DNA from: Elymus sibiricus
Taxonomy: Eukaryota > Streptophyta > Magnoliopsida > Poales > Poaceae
DNA: 64,000 bases
Direction of reading: 5' to 3'
Assembly: GCA_039707655.1 (NCBI GenBank)
Contig: CM077675.1
Span: 419,429,162 to 419,493,161 of the forward strand
Under the pieces are notes generated by a model. It saw only the letters and a list, made by a program, of their open reading frames with translations, was not told the DNA's origin and did not search any database. Below, one piece after another: positions 1-11,240 of the stretch. The first letter of the stretch is position 1. The number at the start of each line of letters is the position of its first letter. Made by a program: the position numbers and the translations under genes.

Positions 1-277
1 CCTTCGGGAGGACACCCGAAACTCAAACTGTAACTCGGACAGCCCTTCGGGAGGCACTCTCGAACTAAGACCGAAACTACGATCTCTCTACAGAGTTGCA
101 CACATACGGTGTCATCTATCCGGCAGGGCTTCGCCGTCCAGAACTAGTTCCCACCGGAACCCAGACAGCCTTTCGGCTCTACGAAACTATTTCGCTGGGA
201 GGGAGAGAGAAGCCAGAAATGTCATGGCATGTGTATGTGAGAGCAAGGATGATCCATATGGGGCTGCCTCCTCCCCT

Positions 278-287
278 CTATTTATAG
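278..287 (-). promoter_or_regulatory. TATA box of Copia LTR
   Basis: The minus strand reads CCTATAAATAGAGGGG here, a textbook plant TATA box. Transcription would start about 25-35 bp further on in the minus direction and proceed toward lower coordinates. U3 is therefore the part of the LTR to the right of this box. Confidence 0.75.
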
Positions 288-454
288 GAAAAACAAGGGG
301 TAGGATGGGCATATCCAAAATGCCATGTCATCCCAAAATATCTTGGGAAGATATTTGTGGAAAGCCAACTTCCAACCATATCCATAAATCTGATTTCACT
401 ATTCACGACGACATTTTTCAGCGTCCGGTCGAACTGAAAATATTTATGTGGGCT

Positions 455-861
455 TAGAACAATTCCAGTACCCACTAAAATAAGTTTCAATGCGATCCGG
501 AACAATTCCGGTTTAGTGATTTTCATCTGCGAAAAGCATCTGAAGCGGTTCCGGCAGCTCCGGAACATTTCCGGTTTTCATCCCGGAAAATTCCAGAAAG
601 TTTCCAGAACGATTCTGGCACCCTCCAAGAATTATCAGGCATGTGCCGAAACCAATCTGACTTTATGGTATCCTCTGAAACAACTTTTCAGTTTTACCGG
701 AACTATTCCGATATCCTCTCCGGAACGTTTCCGTTTCGTCCGAAACTTTTTCGGTGAATTTCTCTCAGACTCCCCGTCTAGTATTCAGCAGATAGATGAC
801 CCTTAAGCGTGTGTCCCTATAGGTTCGGTGAAGTATAGACATGACCCGGAACACTTTCCGA
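455..861. repeat. Array of 15-bp palindromes (CCGGAA-N3-TTCCGG) in Copia U3
   Basis: Hexamer inverted repeats with a 3-nt spacer occur at 497-511, 560-574, 604-618 (CCAGAA-N3-TTCTGG), 697-711, 720-734 and 740-754 (CCGAAA-N3-TTTCGG). Looser versions lie at 456-470, 583-596, 675-691 and 846-860. They lie about 170-580 bp upstream of the TATA box. In two units changes in one arm are matched in the other. Confidence 0.8.
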
Positions 862-1706
862 TCAATGATCAACATCGGAGCCGTGGACACCCATATTGAC
901 CCCTATACCCACACGAATGAATATTCGAGTGAACCTCCAGTTGCCGTGTGCTATTCCTGTTGCTTCGAGATATGTTACAAATACCCGAGGTGAGAAACAT
1001 CGGCATCCTCGTGGATCAACACTTGTCCACAATGCCAGTTACCTCGTTGCTGGTTTTTGTTCTCTTTTCTCGTTTCTGTGTTCCGGCATCCCTGTGATCA
1101 AATCACACTTGTGTCTGGCCAGACGATGATGGATACCGTAACACCGAGAGGGCCCAGAGATATCTCTCCATCGTCGGAGGAGCAAATCCCAATCTTGAGC
1201 TATCAAGTTACTTAACATACTTTTCCATGAACCCGTAAGCCGCCGTAATAGCCACCCATTTACGGATGACGTTTAACAAACCCCAAAGTTCATGAAGCAA
1301 GCATGAAGAAACTCGACACTCTCATGGTCTAAGGAATTATGCAAACATTAACTTCTCTGTGTTATTAACCATTAACTTATGACGAATGAATCTCATAGCA
1401 TAACATCAATCGGGTCGATTCAACACAAGTGTTCTACTAACATTGTGCCCTCAAAGTTGCCGGCATAGCCATGCCCATGATCAGGAAAACAGGATCATCA
1501 TGCAATACTTGAGCCAGTCATAGAGGCTTGACTAGGAATACATTTTACCGTTTATTATCCCACACGTGCACATGAGTTTCCCTCCAAGCCTCGTTTTATT
1601 TGCAGACTCGAGAATCATTGCAGTTATAGCATGGAACATAAACGTAATAATGAACAGGGAGATAATCAATATCATTTATTATTGCCTCTAGGGCATATCT
1701 CCTACA

Positions 1707-1717
1707 GACTCCCACTT
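1707..1717 (-). other. Polypurine tract of Copia element
   Basis: The minus strand reads AAGTGGGAGTC immediately before the TGTAGG start of the 3' LTR, a typical Copia PPT position and composition. Confidence 0.75.
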
Positions 1718-2009
1718 GCACTAGAGTCAATAATCTAGTCAATGCTAATGCACTTTACACCTATGGCATACTGGTGTAAAATATGCTTCGCATGTGGTAT
1801 AGCCTGATGTCCAACGGATCTGACGACTTCAGTTCCGTGTGTAACTTTGCATATCCTCGCGTTTTCACGCTTTCACAAAATCCATATTTTGTGTGGACAT
1901 GGCTTTGCATATGTGTGAATCATTGGTCGAAACCTGATTCCTCAGACTGAGCTATGAGCAACTATCTGCAATAGTGTCCCATAGACCAAAGCCATCTTGG
2001 AACCATACT

Positions 2010-2290
2010 AAGTTCATGAATGAACTATATGATTCAACAACTTCTTTGTCGCTTCTTAAGCGTCAACATACTTAGCCTTTGTTATAGAATTCGCCACAGT
2101 ATCTTGTTTGGAACATCTTCCAACTACTGTGCCACCACTTTGTGTATTACACAAAACCCTTAACTTAAATCGAAAATCGCATGGAGCATTGATGAAGACT
2201 GTATCGATGTAACCTTTTACAACGAACTCTTCATTATCTCCGCTTGCGAGAAAACATGTCATCAGTGCTACTTTAGTACTCAATGACCCT
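2010..2290 (-). pseudogene. Copia RNase H remnant
   Basis: The minus-strand translation keeps the outline of the Copia RNase H domain: a GYxD-like start, a QSGG-like core, then SKQDTVANS and TKAKY, which correspond to the family's SKQ-TVA-ST-EAEY motif. Key acidic positions are altered (EAEY is now KAKY) and the frame is not open beyond about 75 codons. Its place next to the 3' LTR is where RNase H belongs in Copia polyproteins. No function is expected. Confidence 0.75.
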
Positions 2291-2730
2291 TTTTCACTGT
2301 TGTCCCATGATCAGTACTTTTGATCACTTTGGTATCTATACTCACAACAACTTTGGAGTATTGGACATATCTGGTTGTTTTACATACCATGGAATACATG
2401 ATTAATCCAAACACGAAAGTGTGTGGAATCTCCATCATGTATTTCGCTCATCAGTGTTTTGGGACACCGAGTTTTGCAAAAACTCTTTCCATGTGACTTC
2501 GGCAAGAATCACTCCTTGACGTTTTAATGCTAAAAGGTTTTAGCATCTTGTCAATATGCATTTTGCTTAGCCCCATTAGGTAAATCTATCTCCATAGATC
2601 ATCATGCCTAATATCAAGGCTGTTTAGCCCAAGCACTTCATCGAAAAACTATTTTTAAATGAAGTCCTAATTCGTGTCAAGAAATTTATTTCCAATTTAA
2701 CAATGTGTCAGGCACACAAGGTTTTTAGAA

Positions 2731-2850
2731 ATATCATTATGCTCCCACTTACTTTCTTGAAACCACAAGCATCTTCGTTACCCATTTGATGAAGTCAAAC
2801 TCTTTTGACCATTTCATCAAAAACGAAGATTCCAACTCCACTTTGCTCTC
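2731..2850 (-). pseudogene. Copia reverse transcriptase remnant
   Basis: The minus strand reads a diverged FDE-VK segment, then a stop, then NEDAC-FKKVSGS. In Copia reverse transcriptases this block (FDEAVK ... EPCVYKKVSG) lies just before the catalytic YVDD. An in-frame TGA sits inside it. I did not find an intact YVDD motif. It lies between the integrase and RNase H remnants, as expected. Confidence 0.65.
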
Positions 2851-3418
2851 TTCTGTCCATTGCTGGAACTCTGAAGTTTGCATACTTACTAGCATCCTCT
2901 GGATCGACAAATTACCTTGGACTGTATCACATACAAGTCCTAGGTTTCATTTCCATCAGATGGAAATCCTTTTGTGATCCATGTTTCATATCTCATGATT
3001 GAAATATGTATTAATTGCTAGTTCAACCCGAACCGACTTTAAGCATCGCTACGGTGAGACAATCTCATCGTAGTCAACTCCTTGAACTTGTTATTGCAAC
3101 AAGTCGAGCTTTATGGATAAAACATTTTATCCGTATCAGTCTTTAGTTCCATAAATATTCGTTAGACTCTAAGTCTTCCGAAAGGTGTATCAAGATTTTA
3201 ATCTTGAATCACTTATATGGAAACTATCTCGGATTGTATTGGCATTTAGCCAATTCTGGAGTCAGGGCCCATCAACGCTTCCTTGTGTATTGTAGGTATA
3301 CTGTTGTCTAACAACAATATCTCGTTTGCGCACCTGATAGGTTTGCACGAGCTTTGCCTACGTGGTTCAGCTGCAAGTTCGACCGAAGTCCATACATTTT
3401 ATTGTAGAGACTTCCGTA

Positions 3419-3727
3419 TCAGTCGCAGTAGGAAACTCCGGAATCACTTCCAAGGTTTCTTTTCTTTGATCTGATGACGAAGATACTGCTTATCTCATCG
3501 AGTTGCACTGTTCTCCCACTCACCTTTTTGCAAGAACCATTCTCTTTAAAAAGCATACCGTTTTGCGGCAAAATTCTTTGCCTCGGTATAGTGGTGGGGG
3601 AATACCCAATGACTTGGGATAACCTTACAAAGTAGCACTTGTCTGATTTGGAATAGGTTTGTAACCTTTTACACAAGCCCCATATTCCAAATGTTAAGAA
3701 AAGATATAACATGGTTGGGCGTACCAT
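3419..3727 (-). pseudogene. Copia integrase C-terminal remnant
   Basis: A 102-codon minus-strand stretch keeps MVRPTMLYL near its start, then SDKCYFV and a segment ending in SGRTVQLDEI. In Copia integrases the same order occurs (MVRSM-S ..., SDKCYFVGY, then SGRKVELEEI). The intervening sequence is shortened and frameshifted. Confidence 0.65.
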
Positions 3728-4108
3728 ACCATGGTGTCATTTCAACAGACCCGATGGAGCTCTTTTCAGTGTAAAAGCCGCAGTCTCTAAAGCATCACCT
3801 TTTAAAAGGGATAATGGCAAATCTATTTATGTCTTCTTTGATCTTACCATGTCATAAATGGTTCGATTACATCTTCACGGACTTTCCACTTGCAGTGGTG
3901 TTCCAGGAGATGCAAGTTATGAAACCCCTTTCATAACTCATCAGACATTCGCTAAACTTGTAACTCAAATATTCCTTTCTGCAATCGAATTGTAGAAACA
4001 TAATTTTCTTGTTACAATATTTTCTTCTTCATTTTGAAAACCTTATGAATGAATTCAAAAGATCCAGACTTACGTCTCAACAAGTAAATATCCATATATC
4101 TACTTGAG

Positions 4109-4291
4109 TCATTTCTGAAGATAGATAAATCCACTACTTGCAACAACATTTATTGGACTACACACATCATAATGTATGATCACCAATATGTTCTTTGCTC
4201 GTTCCTTATGGCCTGTGAACGGTATTTTAGTCACTTCACCTTTCAGAGGAAAGTTGCAAGTGTCAGATGATTCAAAATCAAACGACTTCAA
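4109..4291 (-). pseudogene. Copia GAG-pre-integrase / integrase N-terminal remnant
   Basis: A 60-codon minus-strand stretch reads FESSDTCN, LKGEVTKIPFTGHKERAK and then IHYDVCSPINV. This matches the conserved start of Copia integrase (CESCL-GKMTK-PFTG-ERA--LL-LIH-DVCGPM). The second Cys of the zinc-binding pair is lost and the frame closes after 60 codons. Confidence 0.75.
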
Positions 4292-4416
4292 AATCCATCA
4301 TAATGGATTTTTCCATGCGGGTTTCTCCAATGTGACCAAATGCAGTGCCACACTTGTGTGGTATTCTTTTAGTCTTGCGACATTTAGCGTCAGTGTTATG
4401 GATGTATCATATTACC

Positions 4417-4760
4417 ATCAATATTCATAACATACATCCCATCCTGGATGGAAGCATGGCCCTTCATGTTATTCATAACACCGAACATCAAAAGTTCTCT
4501 TATGAATAACCTTCTTGCAAAGTACCTTATGCAGAGGGCTAGAGTGTATGAAACTCTAAATGAATTATGAAAGTAAATACAGAGGTAATGTATTATTATC
4601 AATATTCATAACATACATCTCACTCACAATGAAAGTATGGCCCTTATGTTATTCATAACATCGAACATCAAAAGTTCTCTTATGAATAACCTTCTTGCAA
4701 GATACTTTATGCAATGGGCTAGAGTGTAAAACTCTAAAATGAATTATGAAAGTAAATACA
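4417..4760. repeat. 181-bp tandem duplication inside Copia internal region
   Basis: The segment beginning ATCAATATTCATAACATAC at 4417 starts again at 4598, a period of 181 bp. The copies differ at a modest number of positions and by small indels. It lies in the decayed region 5' of the integrase remnant. Confidence 0.8.
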
Positions 4761-6998
4761 TAGGGAATACACCAATGGAAGGTATAGTAACATTTACTAT
4801 GTTCACTGTGTGTATCTAAACCTCATCCCTGGCTAGTCTTTTAGGCCGTAGTAGTTCTTGCATCGAGTTGTATCAGAATGCAATCGAGCGGGTATCTTTG
4901 TGATCAACTCACAATACCCAAGAATTAGTGATTAACATGTTTAACCATAATTCCCAAGAACTATATCTTTTGACTAGCCTTTTATACATCAAAAACTTGT
5001 ATGACATTCATACATGAGCTGGATATTCCAGTCTTCCTTTTATTTGCCTTTATACTTCTAACATTTTAACTCTTAGTATTTCTCCTACTCTCAGAAGAAG
5101 CATCTAACTTAAGAGTGGCGTTAGCCCCGGACTTCCTAGGCGTGAAAGTCTTACTAACACCCTTCGGACACTTCCTTTCTCTTTAAGTTGTTGTTTTATT
5201 CACCTTTCATCATATGACAGGCGTTCTCCTGGATCCCTCTCTTATCAGTCTAATGCATAGTAAACTCCTTTACTAACAGCTTGCAAACAAACATTGCTTT
5301 GGATATCTCATATCTTTTAGCCTTTGTCTGTCTCTGAAAATGATTTTCAGATTCCATGAATATCACATAACTATCCAAACTTTCGAAGTTCGGGTCTCAT
5401 GGAAGCAAACATATTGCACTTTGACTGAAAAGGAATTCTAGCTTTTGGATCGAAGGACGAGAGTCACATGATCCATAGCATTAGCGGGAGAATATCGAAA
5501 GTATGCGATAGGACAAAATCCTTCTCGGCACTCTAGAGGACAATCCTCACATTACGTTACCAACCATAAAGTTTTAACCAGATATTTAACAGCTATTCAT
5601 TTTTAATAGAGAAGGTGGAAACGCGAGCCATTATTCTACAACTATTATGCAAATCACACTTAGACAGTGTTCAAAATTAATTGCACTGAGAATTAAAAGA
5701 ATTCAATTCTACAGTGCGCTCCCACTCAAATCAATATCTCTCATAATTGATTGTGAGCGATTCAAGATCCAAATTACAATTCAATGCCAAGGATGTATCC
5801 ATCTCAAGTGACGAGAATTGCAATCGGTAGGCCAACTTGCCAATCACATCTCTATGTGACTCTTGTTCATCTTTCGATGCGTGTGTTCCGAGCTCATGAC
5901 TTTCATGCCTGAACGTCAAGACAACCAAGTGATCTCGCTGCGAGGTCTCAACTCACCCGCCTCACACATCCCTAATCGTTCGTACCCATGTATCCATGTG
6001 ATACCCCGAAAAAGTTAGGTGCCGTGACGGTGCTACACTTGGGAGAACACTAACTACTTGATATTTTTGTGAGAGATCACCCTAATAAAAGCGACTACCG
6101 CGCAATCAAAAGGGTGCATCATAAGGGATAAACATCTCAGGCAATTCATAATAGCAAGATATGGTATAGCCCTTTCTGACGGAGAAGTCTTTCATTTCTT
6201 CGTCTTCGGCATTCGCGTCGGTGTTCACCTTCGCGAAGATTGCCACCACCTTGTCGATGCACCAGATAATATTGCTATGTCTATAGCTAATAAAATAAGT
6301 GCATTACTGAAGGTTGACACGCAGGTCATTAAAGTGACAATCATATGGCTCCAGCCATCATGCCGAATCATGACACGCAGGTCATGTTAATCAATTTACA
6401 TTATATAGTCATCTCATACATAATCAAATTATAATGAGCACTGCTATACCACATCATATGCACATGCAAACCATCCTGCAAAACCAAGTTAGACGCCTCT
6501 AGTTGGTTTATGCAAATTTCATTTTACGTGGCTTCTAAGGTTTCGAACAAACCGAAGCTACCTACGTATTATCATCAAGTATGATAATTCAAGTCGCTAG
6601 ATTAACATCGCGGGGTGTATGAAACACGAGATAATTAAATCTCGAGCCCCATACTAAACTTCGTCATACGCATGACCCCCGTGCAGATCATATCTGCAAT
6701 GCCCTTTCATCTGCGAATTTCATCTTTCTTTTGACTATGGCGGAACCCAAAGAACTGAAGCACTTCGTTGATCAATCAGGATCGCGGATTGCCAGAACTT
6801 TGTGAAATTCCACCATACTGTCTCGAGATTGAGCAAACGCAAATTCTAGGGAAGCAACAAGAACATCGGGTAACAGACTTCATCTGTCACCCGCACAAAT
6901 AATTTTCAGCAATAGAACTCATCTACTACCTAATTATATTGTGCAACACCCATACATCTCATGTATTCTAGATCGTAACCTGCATCTTCGCATAGCAC
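4761..6998 (-). other. Copia 5' internal region (gag side), no open frame
   Basis: Between the integrase remnant and the primer site, where gag should be, I see no minus-strand frame longer than about 65 codons and no clear CCHC zinc knuckle. I regard it as decayed or replaced gag/leader sequence. Confidence 0.5.
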
Positions 6999-7012
6999 GG
7001 CTCTTGATGCCA
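6999..7012 (-). other. Primer-binding site of Copia element
   Basis: The minus strand reads TGGCATCAAGAGCC one base after the end of the 5' LTR. It resembles the tRNA-Met complement TGGTATCAGAGCC used by Copia elements, with small differences. Confidence 0.75.
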
Positions 7013-7211
7013 CTGTAGGGTAACGCAGCAGAAAACAAAAATTTTCCGACCTACGTACCAGCCCAGGATCACTATGGAGACTGCATACAAGGTTTGATCT
7101 GTTTCGTTACCGACTCGTAGCGCAGCAGAAGTAGAGTCGATGACGATCGGCGGTGCAGATCCCCGCAGCTAGGATTTACAACCTCCCAACCGCGAGGATG
7201 TACTCCCACGT

Positions 7212-7440
7212 CAGCTCACCGGACGGATCTCCGGGCAGCCCTTCGGGAGGCATCGGGACAGTCCCTCGGATAGTCCCACCGGACGGATCCTCAGACAGCC
7301 CTTCGGGAGGCCCCTGGACAGTCCCTCGGATAGTCCCACCGGACGGATCCTCGGACAGCCCTCCGGGAGGCCCCTGGACAGTCCCTCGGATAGTCCCACC
7401 GGACGGATCCTCGGACAGCCCTCCGGGAGGCCTCACGGAC
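7212..7440. repeat. 60-bp tandem repeat in Copia LTR leader (about 4 units)
   Basis: A unit containing CCACCGGACGGATCCTC, CAGCCCTCCGGGAGG and CCCTCGGATAG recurs every 60 bp, almost unchanged in the two central copies. On the minus strand it lies downstream of the TATA box, so it is in the transcribed R/U5 leader. Because 60 is a multiple of 3, both strands show spurious open frames here. Confidence 0.9.
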
Positions 7441-7745
7441 AGCCCTTCGGGCGGGTCACTCGGACAGCCCTTCGGGAGGACACCCGAAACTCAAACTGTA
7501 ACTCGGACAGCCCTTCGGGAGGCACTCTCGAACTAAGACCGAAACTACGATCTCTCTACAGAGTTGCACACATACGGTGTCATCTATCCGGCAGGGCTTC
7601 GCCGTCCAGAACTAGTTCCCACCGGAACCCAGACAGCCTTTCGGCTCTACGAAACTATTTCGCTGGGAGGGAGAGAGAAGCCAGAAATGTCATGGCATGT
7701 GTATGTGAGAGCAAGGATGATCCATATGGGGCTGCCTCCTCCCCT

Positions 7746-7755
7746 CTATTTATAG
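7746..7755 (-). promoter_or_regulatory. TATA box of complete Copia 5' LTR
   Basis: Identical to the box at 278-287. This is the promoter that would drive a genomic transcript on the minus strand. Confidence 0.75.
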
Positions 7756-7922
7756 GAAAAACAAGGGGTAGGATGGGCATATCCAAAATGCCATGTCATC
7801 CCAAAATATCTTGGGAAGATATTTGTGGAAAGCCAACTTCCAACCATATCCATAAATCTGATTTCACTATTCACGACGACATTTTTCAGCGTCCGGTCGA
7901 ACTGAAAATATTTATGTGGGCT

Positions 7923-8329
7923 TAGAACAATTCCAGTACCCACTAAAATAAGTTTCAATGCGATCCGGAACAATTCCGGTTTAGTGATTTTCATCTGCGA
8001 AAAGCATCTGAAGCGGTTCCGGCAGCTCCGGAACATTTCCGGTTTTCATCCCGGAAAATTCCAGAAAGTTTCCAGAACGATTCTGGCACCCTCCAAGAAT
8101 TATCAGGCATGTGCCGAAACCAATCTGACTTTATGGTATCCTCTGAAACAACTTTTCAGTTTTACCGGAACTATTCCGATATCCTCTCCGGAACGTTTCC
8201 GTTTCGTCCGAAACTTTTTCGGTGAATTTCTCTCAGACTCCCCGTCTAGTATTCAGCAGATAGATGACCCTTAAGCGTGTCTCCCTATAGGTTCGGTGAA
8301 GTATAGACATGACCCGGAACACTTTCCGA
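7923..8329. repeat. Second copy of the CCGGAA-N3-TTCCGG palindrome array
   Basis: It is the counterpart of 455-861 at the constant LTR offset. Every palindrome is conserved between the two LTRs. Confidence 0.8.
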
Positions 8330-9174
8330 TCAATGATCAACATCGGAGCCGTGGACACCCATATTGACCCCTATACCCACACGAATGAATATTCGAGTGA
8401 ACCTCCAGTTGCCGTGTGCTATTCCTGTTGCTTCGCGATATGTTACAAATACCCGAGGTGAGAAACATCGGCATCCTCGTGGATCAACACTTGTCCACAA
8501 TGCCAGTTACCTCGTTGCTGGTTTTTGTTCTCTTTTCTCGTTTCTGTGTTCCGGCATCCCTGTGATCAAATCACACTTGTGTCTGGCCAGACGATGATGG
8601 ATACCGTAACACCGAGAGGGCCCAGAGATATCTCTCCATCGTCGGAGGAGCAAATCCCAATCTTGAGCTATCAAGTTACTTAACATACTTTTCCATGAAC
8701 CCGTAAGCCGCCGTAATAGCCACCCATTTACGGATGACGTTTAACAAACCCCAAAGTTCATGAAGCAAGCATGAAGAAACTCGACACTCTCATGGTCTAA
8801 GGAATTATGCAAACATTAACTTCTCTGTGTTATTAACCATTAACTTATGACGAATGAATCTCATAGCATAACATCAATCGGGTCGATTCAACACAAGTGT
8901 TCTACTAACATTGTGCCCTCAAAGTTGCCGGCATAGCCATGCCCATGATCAGGAAAACAGGATCATCATGCAATACTTGAGCCAGTCATAGAGGCTTGAC
9001 TAGGAATACATTTTACCGTTTATTATCCCACACGTGCACATGAGTTTCCCTCCAAGCCTCGTTTTATTTGCAGACTCGAGAATCATTGCAGTTATAGCAT
9101 GGAACATAAACGTAATAATGAACAGGGAGATAATCAATATCATTTATTATTGCCTCTAGGGCATATCTCCTACA

Positions 9175-9728
9175 TCTTCATGTACATCGTGCTAGTTTTT
9201 TCCATTAGCGATGATTCGAAGTGAGCCGGCCGATGTAAGGGAGATCACCGTTGAGCTCTTCAAGGTTCTAGAAGGTTCCACTCATAGTGTTTTATTTTTC
9301 TACCTTTTTCTGTTTTCTCTGCTTTTCCATTTGATTATTATTTTTTATTTAGAAATTCATGAATATTTATAAAATTTCCTAACTTTTTAAAATATGTGAA
9401 CATTTTTTCAAATCTACGAACAATTTTTCAATTCATAGATGTTTTCAAATTTGTGAACATTGTGTCAGTTTTCAAACAATTTTAATTATTTTGAGAATTT
9501 CTTAAATTTGTGAAGATTTTAGGATTTGCCAATATTTTAAAAAATTCTTCCCTGAAATATTTTAAAAATCATGATTTTTAATTTTATGGTTTCTTTAGTT
9601 TTATGAACTTCTGTCCAAATCAATCAAAAAACCGGGAGCATGATTGTCTTACCTAGATCGTGATTTTTTAAAATTCATTAGCTAGATGGTTTACTAAAGG
9701 TAGTGCAAAAGAATTAAAACGAGGGGAG
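9175..9728. other. AT-rich intergenic segment, no gene
   Basis: From about 9350 to 9600 it consists of loosely repeated GTGAACATTTTT / AATTTGTGAA words, a pattern common in Triticeae repeats that I cannot assign. No coding potential is seen. Confidence 0.5.
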
Positions 9729-10026
9729 TGAGCCACGCGAGTGCAGTGCACAACAACAGGAAGTATTTTCCTCGGTTAAGAATGAAGGTTTATCGAACTA
9801 GTAGGAGGAACCATACTAACAACGTTAGATGTATCTGCACACAAATAACACAAATGCTTGCACCCAACAAAGGTAAGCGGGTTGTCACTCCCCTTGTTCT
9901 TGCTAGTTACACGATTAAAAGTAGATAATGATAGACAAAGTGGTAAACAGTAAAGAGCAAACAATGATCAATCGTAGGACCTTTTGTATTAATGGAGAGT
10001 AGACAAGGGCCATATGTTAACTAGTG

Positions 10027-10031
10027 TCATC
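10027..10031. other. Left target-site duplication of element G (TCATC)
   Basis: TCATC here and again at 29140-29144 flank G exactly, and removing G rejoins LTR H. Confidence 0.85.
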
Positions 10032-10977
10032 TGTTACTTGTGAGGTGCGTAGGGATTTTTCCCGGAGAGGAGAGGAAATGCAGCACAGTAGAGATAAGTA
10101 TTTCCGTCAGTTAGAACCAAGGTTATCAAACTAATAGAAGAACCAAGGAAACTCCTTTCGACATCTCCTACACACACAAAACAAAATACTTGCACCCAAC
10201 ACGGGCAAGAGGGTTGTCAAGCCCCTTGAACTCATTACTTGAAAGGATTAAATCTTGATAGAGATAAATAATGTAAAGGCAAAATAAAATAAAAGTAAAT
10301 AAATTGCAGAAAAGTATTTTTAGGTTTTTTGTATTTATGTTTAAGTACACCCGGGGGCCATAGTGTTCGCTAAAGATTGTCTCTCAAAAATAGCATACGC
10401 TGGATAGATAAATTACCATTAGGCAATTGACAGAATTGCACATAGTTATGACATGTTATTCACGGCAATGATCATGTATATAGACATCACGTCCATAAAA
10501 AGTAGACCGAAACGACTCTGCATCTACTACTATTACTCCACTTCGAGAGAGCTTTTATGCTTGCCTCTCTAGGTATTAAGTTCATAACAAACAGAGTAAT
10601 GCTTTGAGCAAGGTGTCATGATGTAGACAAAATAAGACAAGCAATACGTTCAGATCCCGTCGTTTCATCCTTAATGGCAACAATACAAGTATGTGTGTTG
10701 TCCCCTTCTGTCACGAGGATATAGAGCACCGCAAGGTTGAACCAACTACAATGCACGACTCACATTGAAGATAAATCAATCCAGTTGGCCAAATCAAACC
10801 GACAGATCGGAGAGAAATACGAAGCTATAAAAATCATGCATAATAGAATTTAGAAAAGACTAAATTACTTTCAATGAATAATCTGATTATAAACCCACAA
10901 TTCATCGGATCCCAACTCTGTTTCAACGAAGTGCTAAGCAAACGGTTTTTAACTCCTTCTAGTGACGCAGTTTCAAA

Positions 10978-11240
10978 TCGTCACCTTGCATGTGTGTGTG
11001 ATAGGGGGGTCCATCGCACACGCTACCAAAACTGTTTGTGATTGGGGTACATCCCACACAATTGAACACAAAAACTTTGTGCAATTTGAATTAACATCAC
11101 ACATGGTTATTTCACGGAAATTATATGTAATGCACGAGTCATTGCACATGATTAGAAATAAAAAAATGTGTGTGATGTAAATGCCATCACACACAATTGG
11201 ATCCAAAAAACTATGTGCAATGTGTGATCTTAACCACACG
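10978..11240. repeat. Left subterminal repeats of CACTA element
   Basis: Repeated words such as ATCACACACA, TGTGTGTGAT and GTGCAATTTG alternate in both orientations. Such arrays are where CACTA transposase binds in characterised elements. Confidence 0.6.

Larger units (their letters stand above)
1..1706 (-). repeat. Copia 3' LTR (partial, truncated by window edge)
   Basis: It matches 7469-9174 with two substitutions seen by eye (near 822 and 977). It ends in CCTACA directly before the polypurine tract. Five short reading frames inside it recur identically in the other LTR; they are not genes. Confidence 0.93.
1..9174 (-). mobile_element. Copia LTR retrotransposon, cut by window start, coding region decayed
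   Basis: Two copies of the same long sequence flank a 5.3-kb internal region: bases 1-1706 match 7469-9174 at a constant offset of 7468. Read on the minus strand the complete LTR begins TGTAGGAGATATGCCC and ends GTTACCCTACA, with terminal inverted repeats TGTAGG/CCTACA. A primer-binding site lies beside the right LTR and a polypurine tract beside the left one, which fixes the orientation as minus. Remnants of integrase, reverse transcriptase and RNase H occur in Copia order on the minus strand, all interrupted by stops. The LTR start resembles the BARE1/Angela group, but the rest of the LTR differs and I do not assign a family. The left LTR continues about 454 bp beyond the window, so the left TSD is not visible. 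Confidence 0.9.
7014..9174 (-). repeat. Copia 5' LTR (complete, 2161 bp)
   Basis: It has TG...CA ends with TGTAGG/CCTACA inverted termini. It contains the TATA box at 7746-7755, the palindrome array at 7923-8329 and a 60-bp tandem repeat at 7212-7440. Confidence 0.93.

Noticed and set aside
7153..7536. 127-aa Pro/Ser/Gly repeat protein
   Set aside because: Product of the 60-bp tandem repeat in the Copia LTR, whose period is a multiple of three; not a gene.
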